DNA from: UBA10364 sp049611965 | Lineage (GTDB): Bacteria > Bacteroidota > Bacteroidia > Flavobacteriales > Schleiferiaceae | Length of the DNA stretch: 64,000 nucleotides | Assembly: GCA_049611965.1 (NCBI GenBank) | Contig: JBMZBC010000006.1 | Span: 12,494 to 76,493, forward strand | Reading direction: 5' to 3' | In this document: piece by piece, positions 52,390 to 61,526 of the stretch | Layout: each line of letters opens with the position of its first letter | Position numbering within the stretch: position 1 is the stretch's first letter | Notes under the pieces: generated by a model | What the model was told of the DNA's origin: nothing | What the model saw: only the letters and a program-made list of their open reading frames with translations | The model's database searches: none | Program-made: the position numbers and the translations under genes

Positions 52390-52397
52390 TATTTTTG
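52390..52397 (+). promoter_or_regulatory. Candidate -7 box for T9SS cargo gene
   Basis: TATTTTTG matches TAnnTTTG, 18 nt before the ATG at 52416. Confidence 0.4.
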
Positions 52398-52415
52398 GAA
52401 CACAAGTCGCGATAA

Positions 52416-53690
52416 ATGAAAAAAATATTTTCACTCTTAATGGTCGTTCTTTCCACTGCCGCTTTTGCGCAGGTGATGACCGTTAGTGTTGATGACGATA
52501 GCTGGGAAGTGTGTCCTACAGATGTAGTGAATGTGAACGTGAGTCGTTCAACCCCTTCCAACAATGCTGTTGCCATGAACGGATCCTCTACCTATTTGGA
52601 AATCCCATATTCAACCTATACCTCATTTGGTACCTCAAGCTTTTCCGTAGAATTCTGGGTGAGTTTGAACTCAGTATCTCAGTTGACGTATTTAGCATTC
52701 AACCGCAGCGCGACAAATCAAGGTTGGGCTGTATTTGTTTCTCAAAATGGCTATGTCGGCTTCGGCGCTTACGATAATGCTGGTCAAAGCGATTTTGTAC
52801 TTGGAAATATTTCTTTGATTAATGATGCTTCGTGGCACCATGTCGCAGTTACCTGGAATAGAGGAACAACTACGGCTACAGTTTATGTAGATGGTGGATT
52901 CGAAACCTCTAAAAACTTTTCTTTGGGTGATGTAAGTTCTAATGCACCGACTTATCTGGGCTACGGAATTAGCCCGACTTCGGGAAATACAACGTATGCA
53001 AATGCTGAGTTTGATGAGTACCGCGTTTGGTCTGAGGAGCGTTCTTCAGGAGACATTCAGACATACATGTCAACACATTTGAACCCAGCTTCATTCCCGA
53101 CACTTGCACAGAACTTTGACTTTAACGAGTTGGTAAGTACCACGGGTTGGGTAGATTGTGTAGAAGGAGAGGTTGCGCCAGCAGGAACAAATGCGCCGTC
53201 AATAGATCTCGCGGCCGGTCCACCGATGACCTTTAACTTTGCATACACTTGGAATACCTTAGTTACCGGTCTATCGCAAAGCGGTCCAAACTTCCAAGAA
53301 ACCTTTGATGCCGACGACACTGTTTTAGTAAGCACAGGTTACTGCAAGTACGAGGCTTTTGATACCGTTTACGTTACTGCATTGGATTGTGACACACTTA
53401 CAGATCCACGTGATGTCGCTGCAGTATTTGCGCCAACAGCTTTCACGCCAAACGGTGATGAGAAAAACGACTATTACATTGTCAAGGCGAATGCCATCAG
53501 CTACTTTGAAATGCAGGTATATAATCGCCTTGGAAACATCTTATTCTACAGCAAAGACATCAACACTGGTTGGGACGGTACCTTCGACAATAGCACATGC
53601 TATGAAGGCGTATATGTCGCGAAGATTATTTACCGTGATCTTGAAGGCATAGAGTATGTGAAGTACCAGCAGTTCACTTTGATGCGATAG
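52416..53690 (+). CDS. Secreted LamG-domain protein with T9SS type B sorting domain
   Basis: A 424-residue surface or secreted protein. It has a signal peptide (cleavage after AAFAQ, residue about 19), a LamG/concanavalin-like domain (about residues 55-225, with the pattern SVEFWVSL, HHVAVTWN and EFDEYRVWSE), a short linker, and a C-terminal gliding-motility-associated/type B sorting domain (about residues 335-424): FAPTAFTPNGDEKNDYY, YNRLGNILFYS, WDGTFDNSTCYEGVYV. The domain directs export by the type IX system, to which PorT at the window start belongs, and type B cargo is usually retained or shed at the surface. LamG suggests glycan or protein binding. Confidence 0.92.
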   Translation: MKKIFSLLMVVLSTAAFAQVMTVSVDDDSWEVCPTDVVNVNVSRSTPSNNAVAMNGSSTYLEIPYSTYTSFGTSSFSVEFWVSLNSVSQLTYLAFNRSATNQGWAVFVSQNGYVGFGAYDNAGQSDFVLGNISLINDASWHHVAVTWNRGTTTATVYVDGGFETSKNFSLGDVSSNAPTYLGYGISPTSGNTTYANAEFDEYRVWSEERSSGDIQTYMSTHLNPASFPTLAQNFDFNELVSTTGWVDCVEGEVAPAGTNAPSIDLAAGPPMTFNFAYTWNTLVTGLSQSGPNFQETFDADDTVLVSTGYCKYEAFDTVYVTALDCDTLTDPRDVAAVFAPTAFTPNGDEKNDYYIVKANAISYFEMQVYNRLGNILFYSKDINTGWDGTFDNSTCYEGVYVAKIIYRDLEGIEYVKYQQFTLMR

Positions 53691-53709
53691 AAACCTTTCA
53701 AAACATAAG

Positions 53710-53740
53710 AAACCCGCTGGTCATCCCTGCGGGTTTTTTT
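53710..53740. terminator. Bidirectional terminator after T9SS cargo gene
   Basis: Hairpin AAACCCGC/GCGGGTTT with an 11-nt loop followed by a T-run; placed between convergent genes. Confidence 0.85.
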
Positions 53741-53756
53741 AACCCTTCAATGGCGC

Positions 53757-54188
53757 TTATGCCTTGGTCCAAACAGTGCTTCTTCCGAGCCAAGTGATGC
53801 CTAGGACATATCCTTTGAAGTAAAGGGTGCCGTCTTCTTGTAGCAAACAATAGCATTCGTAGGTTTTGCCGTTGTTTGGATCATAGATGGTACCTTCTTG
53901 CCACTCCTTCTCAGACGAGTTCCATCTTAGCTCTTTTAGAATGACAAGATTCATCAGCTGTCTTTTGGTCAAGGTAGGGTCTTCATTGAATTCATCCACA
54001 CGAGGCGTAGAGCCGTCTGAGTTCGCTGGGTCTTCCAGCCAGATGATACGACCGTAATACAGACCTTTTTCTTCATAGATCTCAATCTTCGACGATTTGA
54101 TATCGTTGTACCAGGTGCCTAAAATTTCGTTCTGCGCAAACGACTGGAGCCCTGTAAATAGGCTCAATACTACAAGCCAATTCTTCAT
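53757..54188 (-). CDS. DUF2147 domain-containing secreted protein
   Basis: A 143-residue protein with a signal peptide (cleavage near SFAQ, residue 19) and a DUF2147 beta-barrel-like domain: ILGTWYND at the start, GLYYGRIIWL, and LGRSTVWTKA at the end match the family. Its function is unknown; members are periplasmic. The ATG at 54188 is chosen because the signal peptide begins there; an upstream extension would overlap the YihY gene. It follows yihY by one nucleotide and nadC precedes that, so all three share an operon. Confidence 0.88.
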   Translation of the reverse strand: MKNWLVVLSLFTGLQSFAQNEILGTWYNDIKSSKIEIYEEKGLYYGRIIWLEDPANSDGSTPRVDEFNEDPTLTKRQLMNLVILKELRWNSSEKEWQEGTIYDPNNGKTYECYCLLQEDGTLYFKGYVLGITWLGRSTVWTKA

Positions 54189-54189
54189 G

Positions 54190-55086
54190 TTAAGAGTTTT
54201 TGAGTTCTCTGTCATTCTTGGCACCGCTCACACTAGCGTTCAATTCAAATCCGATGATAAGACCAAAGGCATTCACATAAATCCAAAGGAGCATGATGAG
54301 TAGGGTACCGATAGAACCGTAAAATTTGTTGTAGGTCGAGAAGTTTTCGACGTAGTACCCAAAGCCGTTCGAAGAAAGAATGATTAAAATGGTCGCAAGA
54401 ATAGATCCTGGGCTGATGAATCTCCAATCGGTCCCCCGAACAGGTCCATAGTTGTAAACCAACGAAATACCCACTAAGATGGTCGTAAGCAAGACCAATA
54501 GACGCAACCAATAAATAATGGTCGCACTGTAGGCCAAAATATAACCTTGATCGGCAAGCCATCCTGTGAATCCTTGAGAAAAGATGAGGGCTACTAACGC
54601 CACTAAAATCAATATAGTTAGGGCGATAGTCAATAGGAATGCACTCAAGTATTGCCACCAGAAATTTTTGACATCACGAATGTTATAACTAATCCCCAGA
54701 TTAGAAACCAAAGAAAGTGTGCCGTTCGTTGCAAAAAGCATGGCTGCGATGAAGGTCACTGATAAGAGTCCACCGCGCTTGATGGTCAAAATATCTTCGA
54801 TGGCATCAAAGGCCATGTCGTGGGTGGATGGCGGCAGTACATCGCCAAGCACTGCGAATAATTCCATTTGGAATGTATCAATAGGCAGATAGGCAATCAA
54901 GGTGAAAATAAAGATGATGCCTGGGAAGAGGGCCAAGAAAAAGCTAAAGCTTACAGAACCAGCACGCGTTGAAATAGCGCCTTCATAGATTCCTTGAAAA
55001 AAGAAATAGAGGACATCCCATACCGACAATCCGTCGAAGAATGGCGGTTTAATACGGCTTAATGTATTACGCAGGGCGCTGTACAT
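54190..55086 (-). CDS. YihY/BrkB-family inner-membrane protein
   Basis: A 298-residue protein with six predicted membrane helices. It has the family motifs RAGSVSFSFFLALFPGIIF (helix 1 region), ATNGTLSLVSNLG, and YNYGPVRG. YihY-like proteins are widespread and usually called virulence factor BrkB or ribonuclease BN by legacy error; the true role is unknown, possibly lipid or solute transport. It lies 18 nt downstream of nadC and one nucleotide before a DUF2147 gene. The sequence gives no catalytic site. Confidence 0.93.
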   Translation of the reverse strand: MYSALRNTLSRIKPPFFDGLSVWDVLYFFFQGIYEGAISTRAGSVSFSFFLALFPGIIFIFTLIAYLPIDTFQMELFAVLGDVLPPSTHDMAFDAIEDILTIKRGGLLSVTFIAAMLFATNGTLSLVSNLGISYNIRDVKNFWWQYLSAFLLTIALTILILVALVALIFSQGFTGWLADQGYILAYSATIIYWLRLLVLLTTILVGISLVYNYGPVRGTDWRFISPGSILATILIILSSNGFGYYVENFSTYNKFYGSIGTLLIMLLWIYVNAFGLIIGFELNASVSGAKNDRELKNS

Positions 55087-55104
55087 AGTTAAACGTGTTA
55101 CTTA

Positions 55105-55971
55105 TTATTGATCAATGGCCTTTAAGGACATATCTAAACTAGCAATTTGATGGGTAAGTGCGCCGATACTTATAAAATCTACTCCACATTCTGCGTAAGC
55201 AACCAGGGATTCTTTTGTAATTCCACCGCTACTTTCCGTTTCGGCTTGGTCTCCAATCAAGGCAACTGCCTCCACCGTTTGGGTTGGAGTGAAGTTGTCG
55301 AGCATGATGCGGTCTGCGCCAGCTTCTAAGGCTTGGCGTACCTCCTTCAGATCTCTGGTTTCAACCTCTATCTTCAGGTCTTTACCCTCAGACTTAAGGT
55401 AAGCACGAACGCGTTCCACTGCAGGCAAAATACCTCCGGCAAAATCAATATGATTGTCTTTGAGCATGATCATGTCGTACAATCCCATGCGGTGATTGCC
55501 TCCACCGCCCAATTGTACTGCCCACTTTTCTAGTATTCGTAAACCAGGTGTGGTTTTACGCGTATCCAACACTGTACACTTCGTATGCGATATCATGGCA
55601 GCGTATCTTGAAGCACTCGTTGCAATCCCAGATAGGCGCTGCATGTAATTCAATACTAGTCGCTCTGATTGCAATAATTTAACAGCATTTCCGTCTACTT
55701 CTAAGACAATATCCCCAGGTGAAATGGCACTTCCGTCCTCGATGAAGACCTGAACTACTGCTGAAGGATCAATATATGTGAATAGGTACTTTGCAAGAGC
55801 GACACCTGCAATGATTCCAGGCTCCTTAATGAGCAAACGAGCCCTTCCTCGCTTTTGAACATTTAGACAGCTCAGCGAACTATGGTCACCGTCACCAATA
55901 TCCTCGGCAATTGCAAGGTCAAAAGATGGTTGAAGCGCCTTAAAATCTGGAGTCCAATTTCTTGAAGTCAT
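55105..55971 (-). CDS. nadC: Quinolinate phosphoribosyltransferase NadC
   Basis: Carboxylating nicotinate-nucleotide pyrophosphorylase: makes nicotinate mononucleotide from quinolinate and PRPP in de novo NAD synthesis. Of 288 residues, the N-terminal domain has AEDIGDGDHSS, the barrel has VLDTRKTTPGLR, GGGGNHRMGLYDMIMLKDNHI (catalytic Arg/Lys/His blocks), EVETRD and IMLDNF, ending with ESSGGI. The ATG at 55971 (MTSRNWTPDF) is used; an upstream in-frame ATG would reach into the rlmH promoter region. It heads the operon nadC-yihY-DUF2147 and is divergent from rlmH. Confidence 0.97.
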   Translation of the reverse strand: MTSRNWTPDFKALQPSFDLAIAEDIGDGDHSSLSCLNVQKRGRARLLIKEPGIIAGVALAKYLFTYIDPSAVVQVFIEDGSAISPGDIVLEVDGNAVKLLQSERLVLNYMQRLSGIATSASRYAAMISHTKCTVLDTRKTTPGLRILEKWAVQLGGGGNHRMGLYDMIMLKDNHIDFAGGILPAVERVRAYLKSEGKDLKIEVETRDLKEVRQALEAGADRIMLDNFTPTQTVEAVALIGDQAETESSGGITKESLVAYAECGVDFISIGALTHQIASLDMSLKAIDQ

Positions 55972-56010
55972 AAAATACTCAACTCTTTGGTAGGTCTGCC
56001 GGCAAGTTAG

Positions 56011-56018
56011 CATCTTTG
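56011..56018 (+). promoter_or_regulatory. Possible -7 box for rlmH
   Basis: CATCTTTG has one mismatch to TAnnTTTG and lies 8 nt before the rlmH ATG. Confidence 0.3.
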
Positions 56019-56026
56019 CCCTAGCT

Positions 56027-56500
56027 ATGAAGATTGTATTTCTCGTTATTGGTAAAACTTCTGAACGCTGGATAGAGGACGGAATGAACGTGTTCTTGAA
56101 GCGGTTGAAGCATTATCAAAAGACTGAATTCCATGTCCTGCCTGATGTCAAAGGCGGTGGAAAGATGACTGCCGAAGCCCTCAAAGAGGCCGAAGCATTG
56201 GTCTATGAGAAGTATATAGAGTCGACGGATACCGTAGTCCTCCTCGACGAAAACGGCAAAGAGTACCACAGCCGTGGATTTGCTAATCAGATTCAAAAGT
56301 GGCGTAATGCGGGACCAAAAAGATTGGTTTTTATTGTTGGGGGTGCTTTTGGTTTTGCTCCCTCGATGCACGCAAGGGCAAACGCCCAAGTGTCAATGAG
56401 TAAAATGACTACCTCACACCAATTGATTCGTGTAATTTTCCTCGAGCAACTTTACCGTGCAATGACGATATTGCGAGGAGAACCGTACCACAACGATTAA
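56027..56500 (+). CDS. rlmH: 23S rRNA pseudouridine-1915 N3-methyltransferase RlmH
   Basis: SPOUT-class methyltransferase of 157 residues that methylates pseudouridine 1915 in helix 69 of 23S rRNA in assembled 70S ribosomes. The trefoil-knot SAM site shows VVLLDENGKEYHSRGFA, FIVGGAFGF and the C-terminal LEQLYRAMTILRGEPYHND with the conserved end. Length is exactly that of the family. holA starts 7 nt after the stop, so both are likely co-transcribed. Confidence 0.97.
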   Translation: MKIVFLVIGKTSERWIEDGMNVFLKRLKHYQKTEFHVLPDVKGGGKMTAEALKEAEALVYEKYIESTDTVVLLDENGKEYHSRGFANQIQKWRNAGPKRLVFIVGGAFGFAPSMHARANAQVSMSKMTTSHQLIRVIFLEQLYRAMTILRGEPYHND

Positions 56501-56507
56501 TCTGATT

Positions 56508-57521
56508 ATGGCAGCCAATTCCTTTGACGGCATCTTACGAGATTTAAAGGCGGGCAAATTTGCACCGGTCTACTTCTTTGCAGGAGAGGAACCTTTCTAT
56601 GCCCAACAATTGTTGGATTACATCGAACATAACGCCTTGGATGAAGCGGAGCGCAGTTTTAATCAGACCGTCCTTTACGGCAAAGACACCAACATGCTTC
56701 AAATTCTCGAGGAAGCTAAGCGCTTTCCTATGATGAGCGATAAAATGGTGGTCTTGGTAAAAGAGGCGCAGCACCTTAAGGCTGCGGACTGGGAACTACT
56801 CTCCGGTTATCTAGAGCAACCGCAGCCTTCTACCATCTTGGCTTTCGGTCACATGCATAAAAAGTTGGATAAGCGATCCAAGTCGGGCAAGGCAATTAAG
56901 GCGAAGACAGTTTTCTTGGAAAGTGATCCGCTACGTGATTACCAGGTCATTCCTTGGTTAGAAGGACAGCTTGGATCCAAAGGATTCAAGGCAAACACTG
57001 CAGTTGTTGCGGCAATGGCCGAGCAAGTAGGGACTGATCTGAGTCGCTTGTTCAAAGAAGTGGACAAGCTCGATGTAGCGATGGGGGAGAACCGCTCGCT
57101 GACTCCCGAGGATATTGAACGCCACATCGGTATTTCCAAAGATTACAACAACTTCGAGTTGGTTGCTGCGATTGCCTACAGGGACCTGGCAAAGGCATTT
57201 AAAATTGTCCACTATTTCTCAAAGAATCCTAAGGAGCATCCTGTTCAGATGATCACGGGAATACTTTTCAATTTTGTCAATAACCTCATTCAGTACCACA
57301 GTATGAAGGGCAAGGCCGAAAAGCACATTGCCTCGGCGCTCAAAGTGCATCCGTATTTTTTAAAACAGTTTTCGGCCGCAGCTAGGCATTACAACAACGA
57401 CCAAGCGCACGTGATGCTCGCTAAATTGCTTGAGTTTGATAGAAAGTGTAAAGGGGTAATCCCTTCAAATTCCAATGAATACGAACACCTACGGGAATGG
57501 CTCATTAAGTGTACACTTTAG
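56508..57521 (+). CDS. holA: DNA polymerase III delta subunit HolA
   Basis: Clamp-loader wrench subunit (337 residues) that opens the sliding clamp. Features of the family are the beginning YFFAGEEPFYAQQLLDYI, the MMSDKMVVLVKEA strand (like the RR.V.v..a region), the KLDKRSKSGKAIK basic loop, LSRLFKEVDKLDV, and a C-terminal collar domain with helical repeats (LAKAFKIVHYFSKN). Sequence conservation in this family is low, so the call rests on length, pattern and the usual order of blocks. It follows rlmH by 7 nt; its TAG stop precedes the next gene's promoter. Confidence 0.9.
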   Translation: MAANSFDGILRDLKAGKFAPVYFFAGEEPFYAQQLLDYIEHNALDEAERSFNQTVLYGKDTNMLQILEEAKRFPMMSDKMVVLVKEAQHLKAADWELLSGYLEQPQPSTILAFGHMHKKLDKRSKSGKAIKAKTVFLESDPLRDYQVIPWLEGQLGSKGFKANTAVVAAMAEQVGTDLSRLFKEVDKLDVAMGENRSLTPEDIERHIGISKDYNNFELVAAIAYRDLAKAFKIVHYFSKNPKEHPVQMITGILFNFVNNLIQYHSMKGKAEKHIASALKVHPYFLKQFSAAARHYNNDQAHVMLAKLLEFDRKCKGVIPSNSNEYEHLREWLIKCTL

Positions 57522-57525
57522 ACCG

Positions 57526-57533
57526 TACCTTTG
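57526..57533 (+). promoter_or_regulatory. Candidate -7 box for TonB receptor
   Basis: TACCTTTG matches TAnnTTTG, 18 nt before the ATG at 57552 and immediately after the holA stop. Confidence 0.45.
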
Positions 57534-57551
57534 GGTGACCCATACGTACAG

Positions 57552-59867
57552 ATGAAAAAACTTCTCCTCTTCCTAATTTTAATGTTGCCTGCCTCTGCGG
57601 CTTTTGCCCAGGGTAAGATCTTGCGTGGATTCGTTTACGAGAAAGACGGTGGTGCACCCATCCCATATGCGAACATCGTAGTGGAAGAGGACCGATTGGG
57701 CGCTACAACAGATTTTAACGGCTATTTCCAACTGTCAGATGTGCCCGTTGGTGCGAAGACTATTACAGTCACCTACCTGGGGTACAAAACCGAAAAGATT
57801 GACGCGAGGGTTTTTAAAAACAAGCCGGCCTCAATCAAAGTCTACCTCGAGGAAAGTACAGAGATGCTAAAGACGGTGGATATAAATGTTGCACGTTTGC
57901 AGCGTAAAACCAAGGTCAATACAGCGGTGGTAAGTCTAAATCCTAAAAACATCGAAACTTTCTCCGCAGGTGGTGATCCAGATCTGATGAAGGCCTTAGC
58001 AGTACTTCCAGGTGTTGTGACCACTGGTGATCAAGGTGGCCAATTGTACATCAGAGGTGGCGCACCGATACAGAATTTGGTGTTGCTCGATGGAATGATC
58101 ATTTACAACCCGTTTCATAGCATAGGCTTTTTCTCGGTTTTTGATACGGACGTATTGCAGGACGCAAAGGTGTATACAGCAGGATTTGGCGCTCAATACG
58201 GGTCACGAAATTCTTCGGTCATGGACATTACCACTAGAGATGGGAACCGTTCTGAGCTAAAGGCAAAGGGATATGCATCCACTTACATGAGTAAACTTCT
58301 TGTTGAAGCTCCTATTGGAAAAAGAGATGAAAACGGTCTCGCAAACAACAGCCTCTTTCTCAGTGGAAAGACCTCTTACTTGCGTCAAGCAGCTCCCATC
58401 TTTTACCCTTATGTACAAACCAGATTTGGAGGATTGCCATTCACCTTCAATGATATTTACGGAAAGTTTACCACACAGAATTCTTCTGGATCAAAGTTGA
58501 GCGCAAAGGCCTTTAACTTTAGCGATGCGGTCATGCTTGACAGCGCTCAGGGTATCCAATGGAACAGTACGGGATATGGAGTGAATTTCCTTGTAGTTCC
58601 TCCTGCATCAGCAACCTTGATCGAAGGCGATTTTGCCCAGAGTTCTTATTTCATCCAAAGCACGGAGAATCTGGATCAGCCCCGCAGTTCAAGAATCAAT
58701 GGATTCAACGGGGGGCTTAACTTTACCTACTTCTTAGGAAAGGCCGACGAGATCAAATACGGTATTGATTTGATAGGGTACAATACGCGCTTCGATTACA
58801 CTAATGCGCTAGGCCTAAAGTTGAATCAAGAAGAGAACACGACAGAATTAGGCGGTTACTTTAATTACAGGAAGGTAACCCCACTTTTGGTGTTGGAACC
58901 AGGTTTACGCCTTCACTATTACGGTTCGCTTTCAGAGCTGAGTGTAGAACCTCGCTTAGGATTGAAATACAATATCACCGAGGACTTTAGATTTAAGGCG
59001 TCAGGTGGGCGCTACAGTCAGAACTTGGTTGCTGCGAATTCCGACCGTGATGTAGTCAATCTATTTTATGGCTTCCTAAGTGGTGCCACTGATTTGCCAA
59101 CCTCCTTCAGAGATAGACCGATTACTTCAAGGCTTCAAAAAGCCGTGCACGGGGTTGCCGGATTTGAATATGACCTAGGTAAACACTGGGACATCAATTT
59201 GGAATCGTACGTCAAGGACTTCTCACAGATTACAAACATCAATAGAAACAAGCTCTATGATGATATTCCTGTGTACAGTGATCGCCCGGAGATTTTACGC
59301 AAGGATTTTATTGTAGAACGAGGTCTTGCATACGGTTACGATGCGGTCATAAAGTACGAGAAAGGACGCTATTACCTGTGGGCAGTATATGCCTGGAGTA
59401 TGGTGACTCGAGACGATGGTATTCAAGTGTACAACCCAAACTTCGACCGCCGTCACAATATCAATCTTGTGGGTAATGCGAAGTTAGGCAAGGAAGAGAA
59501 GTGGTTTTTATCCGTGCGTTGGAACTTAGGAACTGGCTTCCCATTTACACCTACTCAGGGATATTACCCTGGAATTGATTTCTTGGATCAATTCGGCAAT
59601 CCTGATATCGATTTTGATTACATCACGGCCAATGGCGACCCAAGCGTTCTCTATGGAGACCTCAATAGCAAACGATTGCCAACGTATCACCGATTGGATG
59701 CCTCGCTTAAGTATTCGACTAAAACGGAGGCCGGCGCTTACGAGGTAACTTTCGGTGCCACGAACATCTATAACCGTGAGAATATCTTTTATTACGATCG
59801 GACGTCTGCCCAGCGCGTGAATCAATTGCCGATAATGCCGACGATTAGCGCAAGTTTTGCCTTTTAA
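57552..59867 (+). CDS. TonB-dependent receptor with carboxypeptidase-like N-domain
   Basis: A 771-residue outer-membrane receptor. In order: signal peptide (cleavage after AFAQ, residue about 20), a CarboxypepD_reg-like beta-sandwich (about residues 24-105, with RGFVYEKDGGAPIPYANI and TTDFNGYFQLSDVP), a plug domain (MKALAVLPGVVTTGDQGGQLYIRGG, VLLDGMIIYNP) and a 22-strand barrel ending in SASFAF with terminal Phe. No SusD partner is adjacent and the N-terminus lacks the SusC signature, so it belongs to the general Bacteroidota TBDR class. Substrate unknown. The ATG at 57552 is preferred over an upstream start that would lie in the promoter. Confidence 0.93.
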   Translation: MKKLLLFLILMLPASAAFAQGKILRGFVYEKDGGAPIPYANIVVEEDRLGATTDFNGYFQLSDVPVGAKTITVTYLGYKTEKIDARVFKNKPASIKVYLEESTEMLKTVDINVARLQRKTKVNTAVVSLNPKNIETFSAGGDPDLMKALAVLPGVVTTGDQGGQLYIRGGAPIQNLVLLDGMIIYNPFHSIGFFSVFDTDVLQDAKVYTAGFGAQYGSRNSSVMDITTRDGNRSELKAKGYASTYMSKLLVEAPIGKRDENGLANNSLFLSGKTSYLRQAAPIFYPYVQTRFGGLPFTFNDIYGKFTTQNSSGSKLSAKAFNFSDAVMLDSAQGIQWNSTGYGVNFLVVPPASATLIEGDFAQSSYFIQSTENLDQPRSSRINGFNGGLNFTYFLGKADEIKYGIDLIGYNTRFDYTNALGLKLNQEENTTELGGYFNYRKVTPLLVLEPGLRLHYYGSLSELSVEPRLGLKYNITEDFRFKASGGRYSQNLVAANSDRDVVNLFYGFLSGATDLPTSFRDRPITSRLQKAVHGVAGFEYDLGKHWDINLESYVKDFSQITNINRNKLYDDIPVYSDRPEILRKDFIVERGLAYGYDAVIKYEKGRYYLWAVYAWSMVTRDDGIQVYNPNFDRRHNINLVGNAKLGKEEKWFLSVRWNLGTGFPFTPTQGYYPGIDFLDQFGNPDIDFDYITANGDPSVLYGDLNSKRLPTYHRLDASLKYSTKTEAGAYEVTFGATNIYNRENIFYYDRTSAQRVNQLPIMPTISASFAF

Positions 59868-59884
59868 TTGGCGCAGAAAAGAGG

Positions 59885-59892
59885 TACTTTTG
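59885..59892 (+). promoter_or_regulatory. Candidate -7 box for pyrG
   Basis: TACTTTTG matches TAnnTTTG, 19 nt before the pyrG ATG. A TTG lies 14 nt upstream (59868-59870), closer than the usual spacing. Confidence 0.45.
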
Positions 59893-59911
59893 CCCTGTTT
59901 TGATTCAAATT

Positions 59912-61525
59912 ATGGCGAGTACTAAATACATCTTCGTTACCGGTGGGGTAACATCATCACTTGGAAAGGGAATCATTTCAGCTTCTTTAGCGAAATTGCT
60001 ACAAGCACGTGGTTACCGCGTGACTATACAGAAGTTGGATCCTTATATCAATGTTGATCCAGGAACCCTGAACCCTTATGAGCACGGCGAGTGTTACGTT
60101 ACAGAAGATGGTGCTGAGACAGATTTGGATTTAGGTCACTACGAGCGATTCTTGAATAGGCCTACTTCGCAAGGAAACAACGTGACTACAGGTCGAATTT
60201 ACCAAAGCGTCATTGATAAAGAACGTCGTGGCGACTTCCTCGGAAAAACAGTACAGGTAATTCCACACATCACCGATGAAATCAAGAATCGTGTGAAGAT
60301 TCTTGGTGAAACAGGGGATTATGATATCGTGATCACTGAGATTGGTGGTACTGTAGGTGATATTGAAGCACTGCCATATATCGAAAGCGTACGTCAGTTG
60401 AAGTGGGAGTTGGAGAAAGATTGTATGGTCATTCACTTGACACTTCTTCCGTACCTACGCGTAACCGGAGAGCTAAAAACTAAACCTACTCAACATAGCG
60501 TAAAAACAATGTTGGAGAGTGGTGTACAGCCTGATGTCTTGGTTTGTAGAAGCGAGCATGCAATTGACGATGATATTCGTAGAAAGTTGGCCCTATTTAC
60601 TAACGTTCGTCAGAAGAACGTGATTGAGTCCCGCGATGCGAATACCATCTACGAGGTGCCTATTATGATGTTCAAGGAAAAGCTTGACGAGGTAGTGTTG
60701 GATTATTTCAATCTTCCACAAGACACTACTCCAGATTTGGACAAATGGCGTGAATTCTTATCAAGATTGCAGTACCCAAAGCGCACTGTTGAGATTGGTT
60801 TGATTGGAAAGTACGTGGAGCTTAAAGACAGTTATAAATCTATTTCTGAGGCGTTCATTCATGCAGGAGCTGCCAACGAGGTAGAGGTCAAGGTGCGTTG
60901 GATTCACTCTGAGCATCTGACACCAAAGAATGCGAAAGAACTTTGCAGAGGTTTGGACGGTGTACTCGTTGCTCCAGGTTTTGGAGAGCGTGGTTTTGAA
61001 GGAAAAGTAGCAACCGTTCAGTTTGCGCGCGAAAACAAGATCCCATACTTCGGTATCTGTTATGGAATGCAAGCAGCGGTTATTGAGTACGCTAGAAATG
61101 TACTTGGTTGGAGCGATGCCAATACCACGGAAGTGAACCCGAAAACAGAGAAACCGGTTATTGCTTTGATGGATGAGCAGATGCACATCACAGATATGGG
61201 TGGAACGATGCGTCTTGGGGCACAGAAATGTACCCTTGAAGAGGGCACCAAGGCCTACGAAGCTTACGGTGAAGTAAATATCAGTGAGCGTCACCGCCAC
61301 CGTTATGAATTTAACAATGAATACAAAGAAGAATTGGTAGCAGCCGGTCTACATACTTCAGGTATCAACCCCGATAGTGGGTTGGTTGAGGTGGTAGAAG
61401 TTGAGGACCATCCGTTCTTCGTAGGGGTACAATACCACCCTGAATACAAGAGTACCGTACTAAACCCGCACCCGCTTTTCGTGTCCTTCGTAAAAGCTGC
61501 GGACGAATACCGCCAAAAAAAATAA
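59912..61525 (+). CDS. pyrG: CTP synthase
   Basis: Converts UTP, ATP and glutamine to CTP. Length is 537 residues. The synthetase domain starts KYIFVTGGVTSSLGKGI with the P-loop, followed by LDPYINVDPGTLNPYEHGE and TEIGGTVGDIE; the class I glutamine amidotransferase domain has PGFGERG, the catalytic Cys in FGICYGMQAA, and the His/Glu pair in VQYHPEYKS. The ATG at 59912 (MASTKYIF) is preferred over another 12 nt upstream. yidC starts one nucleotide after the stop; this pyrG-yidC pair is common in Bacteroidota. Confidence 0.98.
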   Translation: MASTKYIFVTGGVTSSLGKGIISASLAKLLQARGYRVTIQKLDPYINVDPGTLNPYEHGECYVTEDGAETDLDLGHYERFLNRPTSQGNNVTTGRIYQSVIDKERRGDFLGKTVQVIPHITDEIKNRVKILGETGDYDIVITEIGGTVGDIEALPYIESVRQLKWELEKDCMVIHLTLLPYLRVTGELKTKPTQHSVKTMLESGVQPDVLVCRSEHAIDDDIRRKLALFTNVRQKNVIESRDANTIYEVPIMMFKEKLDEVVLDYFNLPQDTTPDLDKWREFLSRLQYPKRTVEIGLIGKYVELKDSYKSISEAFIHAGAANEVEVKVRWIHSEHLTPKNAKELCRGLDGVLVAPGFGERGFEGKVATVQFARENKIPYFGICYGMQAAVIEYARNVLGWSDANTTEVNPKTEKPVIALMDEQMHITDMGGTMRLGAQKCTLEEGTKAYEAYGEVNISERHRHRYEFNNEYKEELVAAGLHTSGINPDSGLVEVVEVEDHPFFVGVQYHPEYKSTVLNPHPLFVSFVKAADEYRQKK

Positions 61526-61526
61526 C

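Noticed and set aside
60761..61300. 179-codon frame antisense to pyrG
   Set aside because: Antisense to a conserved enzyme, Cys/Leu-rich random-looking translation, no promoter evidence.
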